Assembly (NCBI GenBank): GCA_902601345.1
Contig: CACKMK010000005.1
Span: 1 to 64,000 of the forward strand
Reading direction: 5' to 3'
Length of the DNA stretch: 64,000 bases
Source: an uncultured Candidatus Poseidoniales archaeon
GTDB taxonomy: Archaea > Thermoplasmatota > Poseidoniia > Poseidoniales > Thalassarchaeaceae
Positions 44,601 through 53,475 of the stretch are shown piece after piece. The notes under the pieces were generated by a model. That model made no database searches, had not been told where the DNA came from, and worked only from the letters and a program-made list of their open reading frames with translations. The translations under genes were made by a program, and so were the position numbers. Numbering within the stretch: the stretch's first letter is position 1; each line of letters opens with the position of its first letter.

Positions 44601-47600
44601 CGAATTCACCTCCGTCTTCGTTACGATGTTGAGAATAGCGGGGATGCCTGCCAGGAAGGTAACAGGATTCGCAGGAGGGACCTGGGATGGCAAGGCCTTC
44701 AACGTGTATGGGAAGGACTTCACGAGATGGGCAGAAGTCCATCTTCAGACAAATCAGAACCAAGGAGAACTGGATATGGGTTGGATCCCGTTCGAGGCTT
44801 GTCCCCCGATGTCGGAAGTAACAGTCAATGTGGAATCTTGGGGGCCAAACTCAATAGAAAGGAACGTATCTATTTCAGAAGAAATATGGGTACAAGGGAC
44901 CCTAGCATTCTCAGAAAATCAGACACTGGTAGAAAACGTCTCGTTGTCTCTTTACTTAGTGGAGCCAGAATCATCTGACAACGTCCCAGGCAGCGCAGCA
45001 ATTCCTGAGCATGTCGTTGCCAGCGTCTCGACAGATTCCAATGGATCGTTCAACCTAACAGGGCTGCCCCAGGAAGTAATCCAGCCAGGGTTCGGATCAT
45101 TGGTCATTCTGACCTCCGAGAAGGGTTATGTCGGAGTTCAGGGAATAACGATGGCATGGTTACTGAATGTCTCAGACAACGTTTCTCTCTCCATCACAAA
45201 TCCAATCCCCGTGAATCAGCCTATGCTCGGGATAGGTGTGAACTCGTCAATCACTGGGCAACTATCGTGGGCTAGCTCCCCATTCCTCGATCCATCGATA
45301 AGGGACGATATGCAGGTCGTTCTGAACTACTCATCCCAAGTTGATGGGGAGGTATCAGTCACATCAGGAGTCTCTAGCGGTGGTTACTATGAGTTCTTGG
45401 TCCCGATAGACGAGACCGAGCCCCTCGGGCTCATGGATGCGGCAATTTCATTCTATGGATGGCACTTTGATGACCTCAACAACGAAACACCGCCATCTTA
45501 CCATGCCAGACCTAGTAACTATTCTTTCAAACTCAACATCACTCTATCTCCTAACCTGACCGTTGACTTAGAGGCGCAGTCAACGAACAACTCAATTTTG
45601 GAGATAGGAAGCAACGTATACCTGAATGGAACTGTCCTGAGCAGGGGTCCGTCTCCCTCGCCACTGAACGGGACACTTATCTTGGAAATGAGGAGGGCCG
45701 ACATTTCCGGGCCATTCGTGGAACTTTCCTCTTGGTACCTGAACAACTCTTCTTGGGGACCTAATCCCGGTGAGTTCTCCATCACTTGGCCTTTCTCTGC
45801 AGCTGAGGTTCCGATACCGGCAGGTCCCGTCGACGTCAGATTCCAGTTCGATTCCGATGACCTAAATGCAAATGATCAGGAACAGTTCTCCGATACGTTC
45901 GGGATTCGTAGCTTCGTGGTATTCGACTACGAACTCCCATTCGCGATCAGGGGTAGAGAGTACTCTGTGGACGTCTTGCTGGAAGATCATACAGGCTCAT
46001 CTTTCGCATCTTTCGAAGGGGAATACACTCTGCTCTTCGACGGAGTACTAGAATGGAATCAGACAGACCCAGACGCAGGCAGGGTGACTCCAACGTTCAC
46101 CCCGACATGGAACATGGCTCCTGGTGACTATGACTGGAACCTTAGCTATGCAGGATCCACATGGCTTAGCGCGAATTCGACTTCGGGAGTCCTAAGAGTT
46201 AGAGGATTAGCCAACGCCACTGCAAACCTATCAAGCGATTGGTCTGTCAGGGGGTCCACGAACTGGATTTCTGGAATCGCAAAGGACATGATTCTCCAGA
46301 ATGCGGTCACCCAGAACAACTCCTCTGTGCTAGTACAGCTCCTTGTCCCATCCGACCTCCCCACAACCCCTGGTGGTTTCCCTGCGGCACCCGCCATATA
46401 CAACATCGCCAACGGATGGGTCGACAACCTAACTGGCTCTTACAACCTATCATTCGAAATCCCATCAGGAATACCCTCTGGTGTCTACGAGATTTCGGTC
46501 ACTCTGGGATTCTCTTCGAATCCCCCTGATGGAGGGGCATACTACAATGCTGCAGATCCGACCACAATTCCTATTGGAGTCCAGACAGAGTTCGTCGTTC
46601 AAACAGATCAAACTTCTATGATAGTTACTGCAGGGGAGCAGTTGGAACTCCAAGCCACTGTTACTGACGTCGAGGATCCGAGTGCGACGCTATCCGGAGT
46701 AGAACTTGAGTTGTACTTTGACTGGGGGGGCCCTCTACAAACCATTCTCCAGTCTTCTACCACGAGCTCCGAGGGAATAGCATCCTTCGATGCTACGATA
46801 CCATCGTCCACCCCTCCCGGATTCTATAACATTAGGATACACGCCCCAGATGATGTGACCGACACCCTGGAGTCCCCAGGGGCAGGAAGGTGGCTAGGCA
46901 ACCAGAGCTTCGCAAATTTAACAGTCCAGGTGGGTAGCACTGTCGAAATCACGTTTATCCCAAACCAGGTAACAGCCCTCCAATCATTCAACCTAGTTGG
47001 GACTGTTATGGACTCGGCGGATGCAAACAGGACAGTAGACGGACCAGTTGGAATCAACGTCTTCTTCTTGGACGAGCCCGATGAGCTACTGGTAGAAAAC
47101 CACACTACTGATGCATCGGGAGGTTTCAACGTCTCGGTACCCACAGATGTACTAGGAAACGGAGTAACCAGAGGAGATAGAACCGTAGTAGTTAGCGTGG
47201 TCAACGGCTCGACACCGTTCTACCTAACTGGAAACGGGAATGCGTCTATTCTCGTCATGGGAGTTCCCCAGTTCACTGATACTAATCCATTCATTAACAC
47301 AATCATCGACCGAGGCGACTCAGCCATCATGACCACTAGGCTTATCGAGTTCAGCAACAACGAGGCACCCCTTTCTGGATTCGAGGTTCTAGTACTCTTT
47401 CACGACACTTGGCTCGACCCTTCGGTCACCGCTGCCGATGGCAGCGCCTCCTTCGAATTCGAGATACCTCACGACCATCCACTGGGACTCGTTAACGTAA
47501 CCTTCGTGTTCAATGGTTCTGGTGACCTCAACCCTGCCGTCCAGATTCTGAACACGATCACCGTAAGGTCTCCCGTTAGCATGTTGATCGACCCGATCCA

Positions 47601-50600
47601 AGCTAACCCCCTGCCAGGAGAGCCCTTCAACGTGACAGGTTCGCTCACCTCCAGCAACGGGACGGGTTTGTCAGACACCAATGGAAACCCACTAAATCCC
47701 ACTCTGATTTTCTCGATAGACGGAGAATCTGCGAACTTTACCGTCCCATCAGTTGTATTCAACTCCGACGGCACATGGTCGGCCCAGATACGTCTGGATC
47801 TGTCGTTCCCTCGTGGCCCTCACGGTATCGATATTTCATTCACGCCTCAAGTAACCTACTTCTCTGCCGCCTCTGCCTTCACCACTTTCAACAGCAGAGG
47901 CTACACCGTCCTAACAATTGAGAGTCCAGACGACCTCGATCCCGACAATAGGACAATCCGAGGTGACACCTTCGACATGTCCCTGTCAATCATCGACAAT
48001 TCAGGATCCCCAGTCTCCTCCGCAACCGTTGTTGTCGAGGTAGACAACATCACCGTATGGGGCGGGCTCACCGACTCCAACGGAACCGCTTCGGCATCAA
48101 TCTTAGTCAAGCCAGACAGAGATCCAGGGCCGATGAGGGTCACTGCAACTTTCTCCGGAATCAGCGGACCCACTGGCCTCCTAGGGGACCAGACATGGAC
48201 CAGGGTTGTCGTCCTCGCACCTACGCAACTAGTTCTGAAAGAGGCAACATCTCCCTCAATCGCAGGGTCCTCAGTAACCTTCACCGGCTCCCTCCAAGAC
48301 GAGAGGGGACAGATGCTGAAAGAAGAGGGCAACCTCAGTGGTGGCCTAATTCATTTGCACATTGATGGGGTTGACGTAGGACCAGCATACACCGTATTCT
48401 CGAACTCTACCACGGGACAGTGGTCGATAACATACCAGATCCCATCAGACATGGATTTCGGACAACACCAAGCCAGAGTCGAGTTCCTAGGAGGATTCTC
48501 ATGGGTCGATCCAATGGGCCAGGGAGACTCGGTTAATCCTGAGTACTACCTTGGCTCAACAGACTCCCTGGCATTCAATGTGACACAGCCTTCACAAGTA
48601 GTGATTTCCACTTCTCCTTCTGAGATAGACAGGACCGAGGTCGCCACTGTTGAGGGGATGCTCACAGACGGTGTGGGGAGGGCCATTCCCGATAGGGACC
48701 TTGTCCTTTCAGTGGACGGACAAGAAATAACCTCGATATCAGTAAACTCCAACGGATCCTTCGTAGGTTTAGTTCCAATTCCACCCGATATGCCACTAGG
48801 TCCCGTAATCATCGGGGTTGAGTTCCTTGGTGAGGACTTCATCCTCCCATCCAACTCCACCGTAGTATTCACCGTCTTCGCACCCGTCTCGGTCACCATT
48901 GATGATCTCGGACCAGTTGCTGTAGGGGATGAAATGACCGTATCCGGTACCGTCAAGGACAATCTCGAGAACGGTTGGCTGGACAGCCATACCATCGAGG
49001 TCTTCGTGGATGGGGTCCTCATTGGCATTACAAGCAGTCAGCAGGATGGCAACTGGAGCCTGAAATGGCTGGTCCCGGAATCTGTGGAAATAGGTAACCA
49101 CTCCATTTCCGCGATCGCACCTGCTCAAGGATTCTACAGACAGGGCTCTACAGACTCCAACTTCACCGTATCGTACCATACCGAGATATCCCTGCAGGCT
49201 GAGGGCAGCTATGCAACACGTGGCGGATATTGGAACCTCAGTGGCAGACTCTTCGAGTCCGACACAGGTTTCGAGCAAGGCCTGGAAGGAAGGGAAATCA
49301 CTGTTCTTCTTGACGGCTCCGATGTGGAAACCATAACTACAGAAGAGGGAGGGCTGTTCTCTCTGAGTCACAGGGTGCAGTACTCCCTAGACAGGGGTTC
49401 TCACAACTTCACGTTCCTATTCCAAGGTGAGTTCCTTTACCTTCCTGCTGAATCACAAATGGAGGTATTCGCCCTGTCTGACGTCGTTATAGAGATGCAG
49501 CCGATCACAAACACAATAGTGAGAGGAGACCCTTCCCCTTCACGATCGATAATGCTCCAGGGCCTGATAAGGGAGGTCGGCGGAGACTCGGAAATTTTCG
49601 ATAATCTCTCCATGTCTCTTGCTTGGGGAGAAACCGAACTCCCCATGACTTCGGGACCTTGGGGCAACCCCGACACTATGAACTTCCAGATTAGAGCCAA
49701 GGCGCAAGAGTTCATGACCCCGGGAAACAATATGATTACGATTATCGTGGAGTCGAATCAGGCAAGCTTCCTGAATGGGGGATCCAAGGAAATCGATATC
49801 CTTGTCATGGTCGAGGTCGATTTCGAGTACTCGGAAATAGAACTCTCCAACGGACAGAGAATAATCAGGGGTTCAGTGAACGCCACGGCAAGGGACACCG
49901 GAGCTCCCCTGGAAGGACTCTCTCTGAGTGCTAGCCTCGCCAACGGCAGCGTCACCCACTTCTCCGTATCCAAACTGACAGGGGCGGATGGGGTCTTCGA
50001 ATACGAGTTCAAATCAATGGCACCTCTGCCTCCACTGTCCTCACAATCCCCTCCTCCCGAGGGATGGGGGGTACTCGCGGTCCTGCTGATGTCCGACTCG
50101 GACTTCATCGAACCAGGTAGCTTGGCCCTGCTCCCGTCATCAGGCGTCCAAATCGCCTATGAGAAGCCAGAGGAGGCATCCTTCCTGGATAGGGCAGCAG
50201 TAGCCATTGTGGCCATCGTTGTAGGTGCCATTCTAGTAGCGATAGGTGCCATGGCCATCAACACTAGGAGGAAATCCACCATCAAGGAGCTGGCCAACAT
50301 TTTCGGACAGACGGTTGAGATGCTAGCCTCCGGCGACGAGTACAGGAGAGCCATCTTCCTATGCTATGAAAACCTGTGCTCAGTCCTCACCCGACGCGGG
50401 TTCCTGCGTCGCAACTTCGAGACCGTCAGGGAGTTCGAGATGGCTATCCGAGGCGCACTGCCCATCAGCGAGGCATCATTGGTTTCGCTGGACAGGATTT
50501 TCGAGGAAGCACGGTACTCCAGTCACGTCCTAGGAGATGCCCACAGAGACAATGCCCAACTGGCCCTGTCCTCAGTAGTTGAGGAGATTAAGGCGATGCA

Positions 50601-50646
50601 GGACATCCCGAAGAGAGGTCCGCTCGAGTTCGAGCTGGAAGAGTGA
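41635..50646 (+). CDS. Giant surface protein: TSP3-like repeats, transglutaminase, Ig-like repeats, DUF4129-like tail
   Basis: A 3003-residue exported protein. A signal sequence lies at about residues 40-62 (ATLLALLFLISSTASIHF). About residues 68-760 carry many calcium-type DxDxDG repeats (DTDGDGMPDGWE, DSDNDGLPDGWEW, DTDGDGLNDSFE). A transglutaminase-like domain at about 880-1065 has C988 (GNCDEF), H1036 (WAEVHL) and, in the third position, E1054 (WIPFEAC) instead of the usual Asp. Ig-like repeats of about 100 residues fill 1080-2840 (for example VSGTVKDN, VEGMLTDG). A membrane helix at about 2853-2878 precedes a cytoplasmic DUF4129-like tail. N-X-S/T sites are frequent. In-frame ATG 41701 is a possible start. 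Probable role: matrix or adhesion, with possible cross-linking. Confidence 0.8.
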   Translation: MYERRSILLKTPSYRQRTVTHIMRFVIANYEGNLESSKKRSATLLALLFLISSTASIHFSAVEVSATNNDQDADGLPYGIEFIINTQPQDWDSDNDGLPDGWEWQYGLDPLSSLGDNGSTGDPDSDGLTNLNEYLFGIPSGWDEPSTTNVLDNGVWWNGTIPVSNWDEESAMQVIQGSGSDGADEDPVGNICTDTFDNDHDGMVDSNDNDFDGDADCSSDDDDGDGEIDEDPNGWDTDGDGMPDGWEVANGLDPTSNSNQDGTYGDPDFDGLANIYEYVNPAWGTRNGSTFPPTQYFRPGPINMTITESPCNPVLSLGPGGCAIFTAEVDGITQTDPQNNDTDGDGLNDSFEGLVLLTDPTSPDTDGDGILDGIEYNGSYGDPAQGSDPRDNNTDGDHLDDGDEDLNGNGVIDTGETDPTRINDEGDFDGDGLQNWEENNSCTLWNVADTDGGGINDGDEGFPGQTDPCTSTFDLVFTVIAWDGEADTLTLNSTEGIDPDPVDWRGSPPMAYYISPNGTQTPFVYSSLESLFMRGVDVEPPAGSNTILITNGSWCWDASPNASNDPWCDDDYKDTDGDGLADWEELTATWGYLSDPTLFDTDGDGVNDLSEILNDTDPREPCDNLLDSDGDGLNNYFENSTGCSMIFGIGGNLTSDVWFTIWNIADSDSGGVDDGQEYLDGTNPQNNPDDDINPLDTDGDGIPDSIELDLGTDWLDPDSDGGGVPDGEECPEDFWELDCIGSPSDPFDPSDDIEENSLMFTATNTSDGLDPSLRHYWRWHTYDYYTGVSWGVNSTLVGNTQVMPEFSVEQGVADQSFWNHSGPLSWEIIFDEAGYIGPGRELIQPFNVVNYTTWADFTAGLNFSNYTRDVIVDSAVIEALYVNAPEVILTTEITDNSTAFDDSEYGKDLPQDFLDNGDFVINLTQDILDQSGAISAWDKINAIQDFLVNGNETISFLRNHYGSGRPDGMGSDSDISHWILNSSREGNCDEFTSVFVTMLRIAGMPARKVTGFAGGTWDGKAFNVYGKDFTRWAEVHLQTNQNQGELDMGWIPFEACPPMSEVTVNVESWGPNSIERNVSISEEIWVQGTLAFSENQTLVENVSLSLYLVEPESSDNVPGSAAIPEHVVASVSTDSNGSFNLTGLPQEVIQPGFGSLVILTSEKGYVGVQGITMAWLLNVSDNVSLSITNPIPVNQPMLGIGVNSSITGQLSWASSPFLDPSIRDDMQVVLNYSSQVDGEVSVTSGVSSGGYYEFLVPIDETEPLGLMDAAISFYGWHFDDLNNETPPSYHARPSNYSFKLNITLSPNLTVDLEAQSTNNSILEIGSNVYLNGTVLSRGPSPSPLNGTLILEMRRADISGPFVELSSWYLNNSSWGPNPGEFSITWPFSAAEVPIPAGPVDVRFQFDSDDLNANDQEQFSDTFGIRSFVVFDYELPFAIRGREYSVDVLLEDHTGSSFASFEGEYTLLFDGVLEWNQTDPDAGRVTPTFTPTWNMAPGDYDWNLSYAGSTWLSANSTSGVLRVRGLANATANLSSDWSVRGSTNWISGIAKDMILQNAVTQNNSSVLVQLLVPSDLPTTPGGFPAAPAIYNIANGWVDNLTGSYNLSFEIPSGIPSGVYEISVTLGFSSNPPDGGAYYNAADPTTIPIGVQTEFVVQTDQTSMIVTAGEQLELQATVTDVEDPSATLSGVELELYFDWGGPLQTILQSSTTSSEGIASFDATIPSSTPPGFYNIRIHAPDDVTDTLESPGAGRWLGNQSFANLTVQVGSTVEITFIPNQVTALQSFNLVGTVMDSADANRTVDGPVGINVFFLDEPDELLVENHTTDASGGFNVSVPTDVLGNGVTRGDRTVVVSVVNGSTPFYLTGNGNASILVMGVPQFTDTNPFINTIIDRGDSAIMTTRLIEFSNNEAPLSGFEVLVLFHDTWLDPSVTAADGSASFEFEIPHDHPLGLVNVTFVFNGSGDLNPAVQILNTITVRSPVSMLIDPIQANPLPGEPFNVTGSLTSSNGTGLSDTNGNPLNPTLIFSIDGESANFTVPSVVFNSDGTWSAQIRLDLSFPRGPHGIDISFTPQVTYFSAASAFTTFNSRGYTVLTIESPDDLDPDNRTIRGDTFDMSLSIIDNSGSPVSSATVVVEVDNITVWGGLTDSNGTASASILVKPDRDPGPMRVTATFSGISGPTGLLGDQTWTRVVVLAPTQLVLKEATSPSIAGSSVTFTGSLQDERGQMLKEEGNLSGGLIHLHIDGVDVGPAYTVFSNSTTGQWSITYQIPSDMDFGQHQARVEFLGGFSWVDPMGQGDSVNPEYYLGSTDSLAFNVTQPSQVVISTSPSEIDRTEVATVEGMLTDGVGRAIPDRDLVLSVDGQEITSISVNSNGSFVGLVPIPPDMPLGPVIIGVEFLGEDFILPSNSTVVFTVFAPVSVTIDDLGPVAVGDEMTVSGTVKDNLENGWLDSHTIEVFVDGVLIGITSSQQDGNWSLKWLVPESVEIGNHSISAIAPAQGFYRQGSTDSNFTVSYHTEISLQAEGSYATRGGYWNLSGRLFESDTGFEQGLEGREITVLLDGSDVETITTEEGGLFSLSHRVQYSLDRGSHNFTFLFQGEFLYLPAESQMEVFALSDVVIEMQPITNTIVRGDPSPSRSIMLQGLIREVGGDSEIFDNLSMSLAWGETELPMTSGPWGNPDTMNFQIRAKAQEFMTPGNNMITIIVESNQASFLNGGSKEIDILVMVEVDFEYSEIELSNGQRIIRGSVNATARDTGAPLEGLSLSASLANGSVTHFSVSKLTGADGVFEYEFKSMAPLPPLSSQSPPPEGWGVLAVLLMSDSDFIEPGSLALLPSSGVQIAYEKPEEASFLDRAAVAIVAIVVGAILVAIGAMAINTRRKSTIKELANIFGQTVEMLASGDEYRRAIFLCYENLCSVLTRRGFLRRNFETVREFEMAIRGALPISEASLVSLDRIFEEARYSSHVLGDAHRDNAQLALSSVVEEIKAMQDIPKRGPLEFELEE

Positions 50647-50647
50647 C

Positions 50648-51103
50648 TCAGTCCAACCTGATGGAGACGATATCCCCTTCCCACTTGGCTCCCTCTATTC
50701 TCATTCCTTCCGGTAGGCGGAATGACCTGATCATCCCTCCGAAACTCCCAGCTGACATTATTCTGACTAGCTGAGCATCTCCGTCTTCTCTCGTGCCAAT
50801 GGAGAATCCATCCCTCTGAACAGAGGGGAGGGGGATTCGGATATCATTGCCAGACCACTCGCCACCTATTTCCGATACGAACTCCCCTAGTGATGAGACT
50901 TCATCATTCAATGCTCTAGACTCTATTTCCGAAACTACGGATGAGTGCATCTCTTGAACATCAGATAGGTGAGGCAGGCCCCTCATGAACTCCCGGTGCA
51001 TGGACTCAGCATCGGTGTCAAGACCGACCTTGAGATCCGCCAATCCACCGACCTCCTCTCTGATATCTTTGTCTGACTCGACATCTATGCTCGTCCACTC
51101 CAT
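50648..51103 (-). CDS. Possible divergent Hsp20-like protein
   Basis: A 151-residue soluble protein. The C-terminal half ends in IRSFRLPEGMRIEGAKWEGD followed by VSIRLD. This resembles the end of the alpha-crystallin/Hsp20 domain, where a F.LP.....I.A...G.L.I pattern is typical. The N-terminal half is acidic and helical and unlike usual small heat-shock proteins, so this may only be a CS/Hsp20-fold relative. It is convergent with the giant surface protein, one base apart, and its start lies 40 bases after the helicase stop. Confidence 0.5.
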   Translation of the reverse strand: MEWTSIDVESDKDIREEVGGLADLKVGLDTDAESMHREFMRGLPHLSDVQEMHSSVVSEIESRALNDEVSSLGEFVSEIGGEWSGNDIRIPLPSVQRDGFSIGTREDGDAQLVRIMSAGSFGGMIRSFRLPEGMRIEGAKWEGDIVSIRLD

Positions 51104-51143
51104 GCAATGCCCAGATATCCGACCCGAATGAACCCATTGATGT

Positions 51144-53153
51144 TCACATCTGGAAGAACGAGTTTACTCTCTCAGCTGTCCTGGAAGGATTTGAAGTCTG
51201 CATCTTCTGCATTACTGGCATGCACCTGCTGACTCTGTTTTCTAGAAGTCTTTTCTCCAGGAGGACTATTATCGCCCTATCCTCCTTCTTGCGAATGGGT
51301 CTTCCAAGTGCTTGCAATATGCTATTCACTGCAGGTTGGAGGCTTGCGTATTTCCAAGCCCTGTCCCTGTCGAATTTCTTAGTGTAGTATTCCAATAGGG
51401 CATCCTGTCTGGCACTTGGGGGCGGAAGCGGCAGTCCTACACAGACCAATGCACTCAGGACATTGTCAGAGTAATCAACCCCTTCGGACAACTTCCCGCT
51501 TAGAACCCCGAAGAGAGCAGAACCTCCCATGTCCTTGTACTGGTATAGCCTAGAGATTAAACCCTCAACCCCTCTTTTACTCATCCTCTGCTCTTCCTTA
51601 ATTAGTCGACCTGTTTTTGAGTTCCAGTTATCTTTGAAGTGATCATAGATTGTATCTAGCATAGAATAACTCGGTGCAAAAATTGCTACATTTCCCTCTG
51701 TATTATCTATTACTGATTTGATGTGCTCAAGTATGGAACTCATACTCCTTTCCCGTTCGGAATATTTCGTAGTTACATCGCTGGCAATCATCACAGGCCT
51801 ATTGCCCAAGGGGAAACCAGATGGATAATTCTTGCAAATTGATCGATTTTCTGGAACTCTCAGAATATCAACGTACATTTCTGGAGGGAACAGAGTTCCT
51901 GACATTAGTATTGAACCCGGACTCTGCTCAAAGATTGGCCCAGATACAACCCCAGGGTCGAGTAAGTGCGTTGTTACTCTTGGTTCTCCTATGATTTCGT
52001 CGAATACCAATGCCAATGCCGAGTCATTTCTATATCTAACACATATCTCGAGAATCTCTGCCAGTTTGGTGCATTGATTCTCATTCGCCTCCTCCTCCAA
52101 ATCCTCATCTTCTGCGACCACCACTGCCAATAATCGTGAAATCATCGTAAGAACTCTTGAAATTGGATCTTCAGAATCATCTTCTATTATTCCTTGAACA
52201 GCGGATGAGACAACATCCAGGAAATCTTGCGTATCTATCCTTATGTCATCTCCCTTTGACTTATTATTCTCTAGCTGTTTTACCTCGAACCACTTTCTTA
52301 GTCCTGGATCACTTTTCAATGCTGAAATCTGCTTCTCCAGTTTTCTGGCCTCACCTAGTGCCCTGGACTCTGGAATATCGAGAGCATCCTCTTTCTTCTC
52401 TAGCTCCTCCTTATACTCCTGACAGTCAGCATGGGCCCTTTGGAAGACCTTTTGTGTTATTCTTCTTTCGAGTCCACTCCTAATCCGATCTGGTAGATTA
52501 TGCGCTTCGTCTACAACAAGTATTGTATTTCCCAGGTCCACTCCCATTACGGGTAGCGAAGCCTCCCTGACTCCTTCTACGAAAACATGGTTGTAGTCGC
52601 AAACGATAATGTTCGTCGATCTGGCTACATCTCTGGCCGTAGCCCAAGCACAAACGCCATTCCTTTCAGCGTATTTCAGGATTTGATCTACGTGCCTAGG
52701 CTCTGAGTGGATATAATCTTCTAAGTCCGATCTAAGAGACCTTCTTTCAGACTCTGTTACCCCAGGTTCACAATTGCACTTCCCTGTAGATTTGTCAATA
52801 ATCTTGCACATTCCTTCTCTTCCAATAATGTCGACTAACCTCATTTTCGAGAATTCCTGCGACATCCTTCTGTTGATCTCCCTGATTGTATCCACTACAA
52901 TCCTATGCTGCGACTGTCGTCCTGTGAGGAAAAGTATCTTCGGTGTCTCAGAACCAGTGCTGTAAAGGTTAGCCACCTTGAGCGCGGACGCTAGTGCTGC
53001 AGCCGTCTTCCCAATCCCCGTTGGGGCCGCAGCAAGTAGGAAATGACCGTCTTTCAGTGCGTTTATTCCGTCTGCTATCATCTCTTTCTGCGATTCTCTT
53101 GGAGACTCATGCGCGAAGAACAGGTCGTCATTCTCCAACTCTCCCTCCGACAT
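51144..53153 (-). CDS. XPD/Rad3-type DEAH helicase with Fe-S domain
   Basis: A 669-residue superfamily 2 helicase. Walker A is APTGIGKTAA near residues 43-52, and the DEAH box is VVDEAHNLPDR near residue 228. Four cysteines between them (GMCKI, GKCNCEP and NGVCAWA) fit the 4Fe-4S cluster domain of XPD, FancJ and DinG-type helicases. Helicase motif VI is seen as QALGRPIRKKEDRAI near the C-terminus. It unwinds DNA 5' to 3' in repair or replication-linked roles. ATG 53153 (MSEGELEND) is used; in-frame ATG 53192 would add 13 residues. Confidence 0.9.
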   Translation of the reverse strand: MSEGELENDDLFFAHESPRESQKEMIADGINALKDGHFLLAAAPTGIGKTAAALASALKVANLYSTGSETPKILFLTGRQSQHRIVVDTIREINRRMSQEFSKMRLVDIIGREGMCKIIDKSTGKCNCEPGVTESERRSLRSDLEDYIHSEPRHVDQILKYAERNGVCAWATARDVARSTNIIVCDYNHVFVEGVREASLPVMGVDLGNTILVVDEAHNLPDRIRSGLERRITQKVFQRAHADCQEYKEELEKKEDALDIPESRALGEARKLEKQISALKSDPGLRKWFEVKQLENNKSKGDDIRIDTQDFLDVVSSAVQGIIEDDSEDPISRVLTMISRLLAVVVAEDEDLEEEANENQCTKLAEILEICVRYRNDSALALVFDEIIGEPRVTTHLLDPGVVSGPIFEQSPGSILMSGTLFPPEMYVDILRVPENRSICKNYPSGFPLGNRPVMIASDVTTKYSERERSMSSILEHIKSVIDNTEGNVAIFAPSYSMLDTIYDHFKDNWNSKTGRLIKEEQRMSKRGVEGLISRLYQYKDMGGSALFGVLSGKLSEGVDYSDNVLSALVCVGLPLPPPSARQDALLEYYTKKFDRDRAWKYASLQPAVNSILQALGRPIRKKEDRAIIVLLEKRLLENRVSRCMPVMQKMQTSNPSRTAERVNSFFQM

Positions 53154-53229
53154 GGAATTCTTCTGGAGAATTGACCGTCCATAAGTTTGCATCCCCAATC
53201 AGCATTTCATCTGGGCAGAGTGGGGTTGC

Positions 53230-53248
53230 CCCGCACGAGGCGTGCGGG
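53230..53248. repeat. GC-rich hairpin (8-bp stem)
   Basis: The perfect arms CCCGCACG (53230-53237) and CGTGCGGG (53241-53248) flank the loop AGG. The hairpin lies between the 64-codon open frame and the helicase start. There is no T-run after it on either strand, so it is not a classic terminator. Confidence 0.6.
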
Positions 53249-53267
53249 ACGGTGTGTGTGTTGAGTT

Positions 53268-53462
53268 CTATCTTTGTTCTGCTTTCCTTTGCGTTCGAGG
53301 GGCATCTTTGGAGTCATATCCGACTGCGTTGCTTAGCCTCCTGGCCCTATCTCTGATCCTCCTCAGACCGGTCTCGAACCTACCGGTTCCGTTTGATTTG
53401 TGGTTGGGGGAGCGGACGTGCCGCTCCCCCGATTTCTGTACGTGCATCCCAACATCGTCCAT
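53268..53462 (-). CDS. Small basic protein, 64 residues, uncertain
   Basis: An open frame from ATG 53462 encodes a highly basic protein with RFETGLRRIRDRARRLSNAV in its middle. The upstream AGGAGTGA has good SD-like spacing, and the start lies 13 bases after the ribbon-helix-helix stop, so it could be the second gene of that operon. Against this, the same bases carry strong inverted repeats at 53365-53389 and 53406-53430, so the region could act as structured RNA or DNA instead. No family recognised. Confidence 0.35.
   Translation of the reverse strand: MDDVGMHVQKSGERHVRSPNHKSNGTGRFETGLRRIRDRARRLSNAVGYDSKDAPRTQRKAEQR
53406..53430. repeat. GC-rich hairpin (10-bp stem)
   Basis: GGGGGAGCGG and CCGCTCCCCC form a perfect 10-base-pair stem around the 5-base loop ACGTG. 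A 10-base palindrome AGACCGGTCT (53365-53374) and a small hairpin GAACC-TACC-GGTTC (53376-53389) lie just to its left. This is the densest cluster of strong inverted repeats I noticed in the window. Confidence 0.65.
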
Positions 53463-53475
53463 ATCTCTCTCACTC

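Noticed and set aside
53220..53470. Hairpin-rich region as RNase P RNA or SRP RNA
   Set aside because: I looked on both strands for the conserved core sequences of archaeal RNase P RNA and the helix 8 motif of SRP RNA and found neither; the region is also short for either RNA.
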